From JALHMQ01 sp037441125 (GTDB lineage: Bacteria > Pseudomonadota > Gammaproteobacteria > Burkholderiales > Burkholderiaceae_F): 5,962 nt of DNA. The notes under the pieces were generated by a model. That model saw nothing but the letters and a program-made list of their open reading frames with translations, did no database searches and was not told where the DNA came from. The stretch spans positions 1-5,962 of the forward strand of contig JBBIST010000129.1 of the NCBI GenBank assembly GCA_037441125.1, written 5' to 3'. The position numbers and the translations under genes are program-made. Position 1 is the first letter of the stretch; each line of letters begins with the position of its first letter. This document shows positions 5,191 through 5,962 of the stretch, in pieces.

Positions 5191-5222
5191 GCCGCCCCGG
5201 ACTGCCGCGGCGCCGGGGCGGC
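5191..5222 (-). terminator. GC-rich hairpin, possible terminator after the MoaD-like gene
   Basis: GCCGCCCCGG (5191-5200) and CCGGGGCGGC (5213-5222) form a perfect 10-bp stem with a 12-nt loop, starting 14 nt beyond the MoaD-like stop. There is no U-tract on the minus strand, so it is not a classical intrinsic terminator. It may still separate the MoaD unit from the promoter of the next operon, or act together with Rho. Confidence 0.4.
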
Positions 5223-5236
5223 GCGCGCAAGCGCAC

Positions 5237-5494
5237 TCAGCCGCCGCTCAACGCCTGCACGATCAACAGCTCGTCGCTCTCGGCGATCGGCTGCGCGAGG
5301 TCGAAGGTCTGGCGCTCGTTGACGAAGAAGCGCAGGTGGCGGCGCATCCGCTCCTGCTCGTCGATCATGCGGAAGCGGATGCCCGGATAGCGGCGCTCCA
5401 GGTCATCGAGCACCTCGCCCACGGTGGCGCCTTGCGCCTGCACCCAGGCGTCGCGCGTGTACGAGCGCAGCGGACTCGGGATCAGCACCCGCAT
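5237..5494 (-). CDS. MoaD/ThiS-family beta-grasp small protein
   Basis: An 85-residue ubiquitin-like beta-grasp protein ending in ALSGG. In MoaD, ThiS and relatives the C-terminal Gly-Gly is adenylated by an E1-like enzyme and carries sulfur as a thiocarboxylate, for example to molybdopterin or thiazole. Supporting stretches are MRVLIPSPLR at the start, GATVGEVLDDLERRYPGIRF (22-41), RFFVNE (55-60) and ESDELLIVQALSGG (72-85). The ATG at 5494 follows the upstream BNR gene by 7 nt, with a GAGG ribosome site overlapping that stop. No moaE, thiG or E1-like gene is visible in the window. The co-transcribed neighbour is a BNR-repeat protein, so this may be a specialised sulfur carrier rather than the housekeeping MoaD. 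The family call is firm; the pathway is open. Confidence 0.87.
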   Translation of the reverse strand: MRVLIPSPLRSYTRDAWVQAQGATVGEVLDDLERRYPGIRFRMIDEQERMRRHLRFFVNERQTFDLAQPIAESDELLIVQALSGG

Positions 5495-5501
5495 CGCCGC
5501 C

Positions 5502-5962
5502 TCAGGCGAGTTCGGCCGCCTCGACCGCGTAGATCTCGGGCAGATGGCGCACGATGCAGCGCCAGCTCGCGCCCTCGTCGCGGCTGGCCCACAGCTCGCC
5601 CTGCGTGCTGCCGAAGTACAGCCCCACCGGGTCGCGGGCATCGGCGCTCATCGCCTGGCGCTTGACCGTCCACCAGGCCTGCTCGCTGGGAAAGCCGTTG
5701 TCCTGCCGCTGCCAGGTCTTGCCGCCGTTGCGCGTCACGTAGACCGCGGGCTTGCCTTCTGGGCTGGTGCGCGGCCACACCGTCTGGCCGTCCATCGGCA
5801 GCACCCAGCAAGTGTCGGCATCGCGCGGGTGCACGGTCATGTTGAAGCCTATGTCGCCGACCTTCTTCGGCATGCTCTTGCCGATCCGGGTCCAGGTGGT
5901 CGACGGCCGGTCGAGCCGGTAGATGCCGCAGTGGTTCTGCTGGTACAGCCGGTCCGGGTTGC
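5502..5962 (-). CDS. BNR/Asp-box beta-propeller protein (sialidase/YCF48-like), 3' part
   Basis: The last 152 residues of a gene whose start lies beyond the window. Two Asp-box-type repeats are visible, VYVTRNGGKTWQR and ELWASRDEGASWRCI, matching the S-x-D-x-G-x-x-W pattern. Other segments such as NPDRLYQQNHCGIYRLD and FNMTVHPRDADTCWVLP fit a beta-propeller of WD40/YVTN/BNR type. Such proteins are often annotated as exo-alpha-sialidase or glycosyl hydrolase, but the propeller alone does not show enzyme activity and no sialidase active-site set is visible in this part. It ends with TGA at 5502-5504, 7 nt before the MoaD-like start, so the two genes are very likely one operon. A signal peptide cannot be judged because the N-terminus is missing. 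Confidence 0.85.
   Translation of the reverse strand, partial: NPDRLYQQNHCGIYRLDRPSTTWTRIGKSMPKKVGDIGFNMTVHPRDADTCWVLPMDGQTVWPRTSPEGKPAVYVTRNGGKTWQRQDNGFPSEQAWWTVKRQAMSADARDPVGLYFGSTQGELWASRDEGASWRCIVRHLPEIYAVEAAELA

Noticed and set aside
4619..5665. Plus-strand open frame of 348 codons
   Set aside because: It runs antisense across three minus-strand genes and the promoter gap. Its composition (His, Arg, Ala-rich) is typical of a shadow frame.
1..5962. CRISPR arrays, tRNA or rRNA genes, transposase genes
   Set aside because: I saw no regularly spaced repeats, no tRNA-like cloverleaf sequence and no transposase motif in any part of the window by eye.

Overview
The window is GC-rich DNA, probably from a proteobacterium and perhaps a betaproteobacterium. 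That placement rests on base composition, protein style and the HigA-like antitoxin type, and is an inference. Every gene I can support is on the minus strand, so transcription runs from high to low coordinates.

Right end (5962 to 5237): the 3' part of a BNR/Asp-box repeat protein runs off the window edge. Seven bases after its stop comes a small MoaD/ThiS-type beta-grasp protein ending in Gly-Gly. A GC-rich hairpin (5191-5222) follows and probably closes this unit.

Centre (5181 to 1150): this is the main content, a compact seven-gene operon read in the order YciI/DGPF protein, VOC protein (PF06983-like), VOC protein (PhnB-like), DUF1579 protein, second YciI/DGPF protein, GFA-type zinc protein, and an ECF sigma factor of the ECF42 type. 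Gaps are 8-22 nt, and the last pair overlaps by 4 nt (GTGA). The sigma factor has regions 2 and 4 plus a helical C-terminal extension of about 240 residues containing YLIFNEGY. DGPF proteins are the known genomic partners of ECF42 sigma factors, and no anti-sigma gene is visible. Between the MoaD-like gene and the first operon gene lies TGTCGA-N17-CGAC on the minus strand. This matches the ECF42 promoter motif as I remember it, so the last gene probably activates its own operon. The promoter core is bracketed by a perfect 10-bp inverted repeat (5131-5140 and 5172-5181), which I cannot explain and which looks like an operator or a structured element.

Left end (1149 to 1): an accessory, decaying segment. 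It holds a stretch with no intact gene (possibly a monooxygenase-like fragment), a 5' remnant of a third DGPF gene closely related to the operon's second one, a toxin gene that looks internally deleted and frameshifted, and its apparently intact HigA-like antitoxin. The first 147 bases hold no gene I recognise.

Overall, the operon looks like a self-regulated stress or detoxification cassette of small soluble proteins, beside a graveyard containing a broken duplicate of one cassette member and an orphaned antitoxin.
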